From Purpureocillium takamizusanense (lineage: Eukaryota; Ascomycota; Sordariomycetes; Hypocreales; Ophiocordycipitaceae): a stretch of 64,000 bases of DNA. Shown here in pieces: positions 62,601-64,000 of the stretch (position 1 is the first letter of the stretch; every line of letters starts with the position of its first letter). Where the stretch lies: assembly GCF_022605165.1 (NCBI RefSeq), contig NC_063069.1:4898001-4962000 (forward strand), written 5' to 3'. The position numbers were made by a program, and so were the translations under genes. The notes beneath the pieces were generated by a model. It searched no databases. It had not been told where the DNA came from and was given only the letters and a program-made list of their open reading frames with translations.

Positions 62601-64000
62601 TAATGAGGCGTATCATGACAGCAGCATATCAATTGCCCTTCTCAGTGTCGAGTATGCCCTAAAGCATACTCTCATTGTTGCACCTTCACCCCTTTTGTCG
62701 TGGTCTAATCAGCTAGTGCTCGCGGTGCGCGAACTTGCCATATAGCGATCTTCAGTATCTGAACCATTCGTCACGGATCAGAGCTAGGCCTCAAAAAGCC
62801 AGAATAGCTAGCGATGATAGTGTAATGATTATACGCTGGATGGGGAGTCACTGCTATTCGATTTATCCGCCTGTATCTGCGGTCAAGAACACGAAGACTA
62901 CGTGTATATTTGGTGTACAGCTTTGTGTGTGTATAGAGACGAATTCCTGATGTGCCATTCTATACCTACACTGGAGCCTTGTGGCTTTCGCTATAATAGA
63001 GGTGGTTTGTGTATGCCATTTCAGCGGGTGCTCCATTTCGTGCCTCTAGTAGTCATGGCAAATACAAACGTGTTTCTCGTTATCGACGTCGTTCGAGCCT
63101 CCATACACAAGACCCCAAATGCATCATTCTGAAGCCGGTAACATTTTCGCGATGTCCTTTTCGCGCTCCAGCTGTGCTAAATCTCAAAAGAGTTAAAAGG
63201 CCGTCTTGATGATCCCTTCAATAGTGCGAAGATACTGAAATGACCATTGTTCTGCATTAGCACAGAGCCGTAGTACCGAGCTGGGAAAACGGGTCTCAGC
63301 CTGGGACCGAGAAGTAGATTCTAGCCCCTTCGAACCACTGTACAATTGAAACTTGGCACCGGTACCTGATATCCTTGGCGGGCAGTTCCGGCCACCACTT
63401 CATCCATAGCCGCGATTACACTATTGACGCCAAATGACAGCTATCGCGATTGGGAAGACGACAGCATCGGCGGCTTGCAGGCTTGCAAGTCTATTGACGT
63501 TGAGTCTCGAAGCTACGACAGCTAGCGAGGCCCTCTTTACATATCCCATCTTGGCTGTGCATGCCAGATGGCTAATAGTATACAACGTCCCGCAGGCATA
63601 CGGATCAAGTCTTCATTAAGCTCAACATGCAGACCCGGCACAACTTTCTATTTGATGGAAGGCTCCAACTGTGTTATCTCTCTGGAAGCCTTGATACTCC
63701 GTCAGAATCTTGGCGTCACAGTTATTGAATCCACGAAGTCCTTGAGGTCTGGCGCTGTCTTTTCACGCGGATTGCTGGATTTAAGATACCCTCTCTCGCT
63801 TGATTAGGAGCGCAATAACCGGGTAGACGCTAATAACCAGATGCCATGGTCTCAGGTAGTCGGTTGGGGACATGGGGTTGCCTTGAAAGCCAAGGTGCCA
63901 CGTATGCAGGAGAGTGTCTGCAATATGACCCTCGCCTCAAGGCCATGTATTTGGCTTTTGTCGTTTGAAACCTCGGAACGAGTGGCCGTTTCCCTGAGTA
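59649..64000. other. 4.35-kb right-end region without a supported gene
   Basis: Only short, overlapping frames on both strands; the longest (about 240 codons, 61943-62662) has no recognisable content and a composition unlike the real exons. An inverted repeat GTACGAAG...CTTCGTAC lies at 60852-60871. From about 62.6 kb the sequence appears richer in A/T than the gene-bearing part. Decayed repeat, promoter of a gene beyond the edge, or gene desert are all possible. Confidence 0.5.
60852..60871. repeat. Short inverted repeat GTACGAAG/CTTCGTAC
   Basis: Two eight-base arms in perfect inverted orientation around a four-base centre. Related GTACGAAG strings recur elsewhere in intergenic DNA of the window (near 12182, 31370, 48125 and 48140). 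Confidence 0.7.

Noticed and set aside
61943..62662. 239-codon plus-strand open frame
   Set aside because: No domain, atypical codon composition, no good splice partners; overlaps other equal-length frames on both strands.

Overview
The window is nuclear DNA of a filamentous ascomycete, most likely a Sordariomycete and perhaps Hypocreales (an inference from protein flavour, not a database match). Genes are broken by short introns of about 50-130 bases with GTRNGT donors, CTAAC/CTGAC-like branch sites and YAG acceptors. The gene set is fungal: mannitol-1-phosphate dehydrogenase, Sch9-type kinase, C-14 sterol reductase, HeLo/DUF7580-type pseudokinases and a Pth11-like seven-helix membrane protein. 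No rRNA, tRNA, CRISPR array or intact transposon was recognised.

Left part (1-20 kb): an ankyrin-repeat gene that appears to be spliced to a WW-domain exon converges on a HeLo/pseudokinase gene. Then come three widely spaced minus-strand genes: mannitol-1-phosphate 5-dehydrogenase (MPD), glucose-6-phosphate isomerase (PGI) and an Sch9/S6K-like AGC kinase. PGI makes fructose-6-phosphate and MPD consumes it. About 6.9 kb without a recognisable gene, rich in simple repeats, lies between them.

Middle (22-44 kb) is a housekeeping run: COPI beta'-subunit, an atypical dual-specificity phosphatase, mitochondrial RNA helicase SUV3, a divergently transcribed vacuolar longin v-SNARE, ubiquitin-activating enzyme E1, an ECM4/Gto-type glutathione transferase, and a large disordered protein whose two small 5' exons encode a consensus eIF4E-binding motif (4E-T/EAP1-like).

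Right part (44-60 kb): a five-exon Sec1/Munc18 gene whose reading frame stays open for 99 codons beyond its stop, a G-patch protein, a DUF7580-type pseudokinase divergent from a large C2H2 protein, ERG24, and a rhodopsin-domain membrane protein. The last 4.3 kb (59.65-64 kb) shows no gene I can support.

Exon boundaries were worked out by hand from frame continuity and splice consensus. Those stated as exact all preserve phase. The least certain points are the 5' end of the ankyrin gene, its 3' junction to the WW exon, the start codon of the E1 gene and the first exon of the Sch9-like gene.
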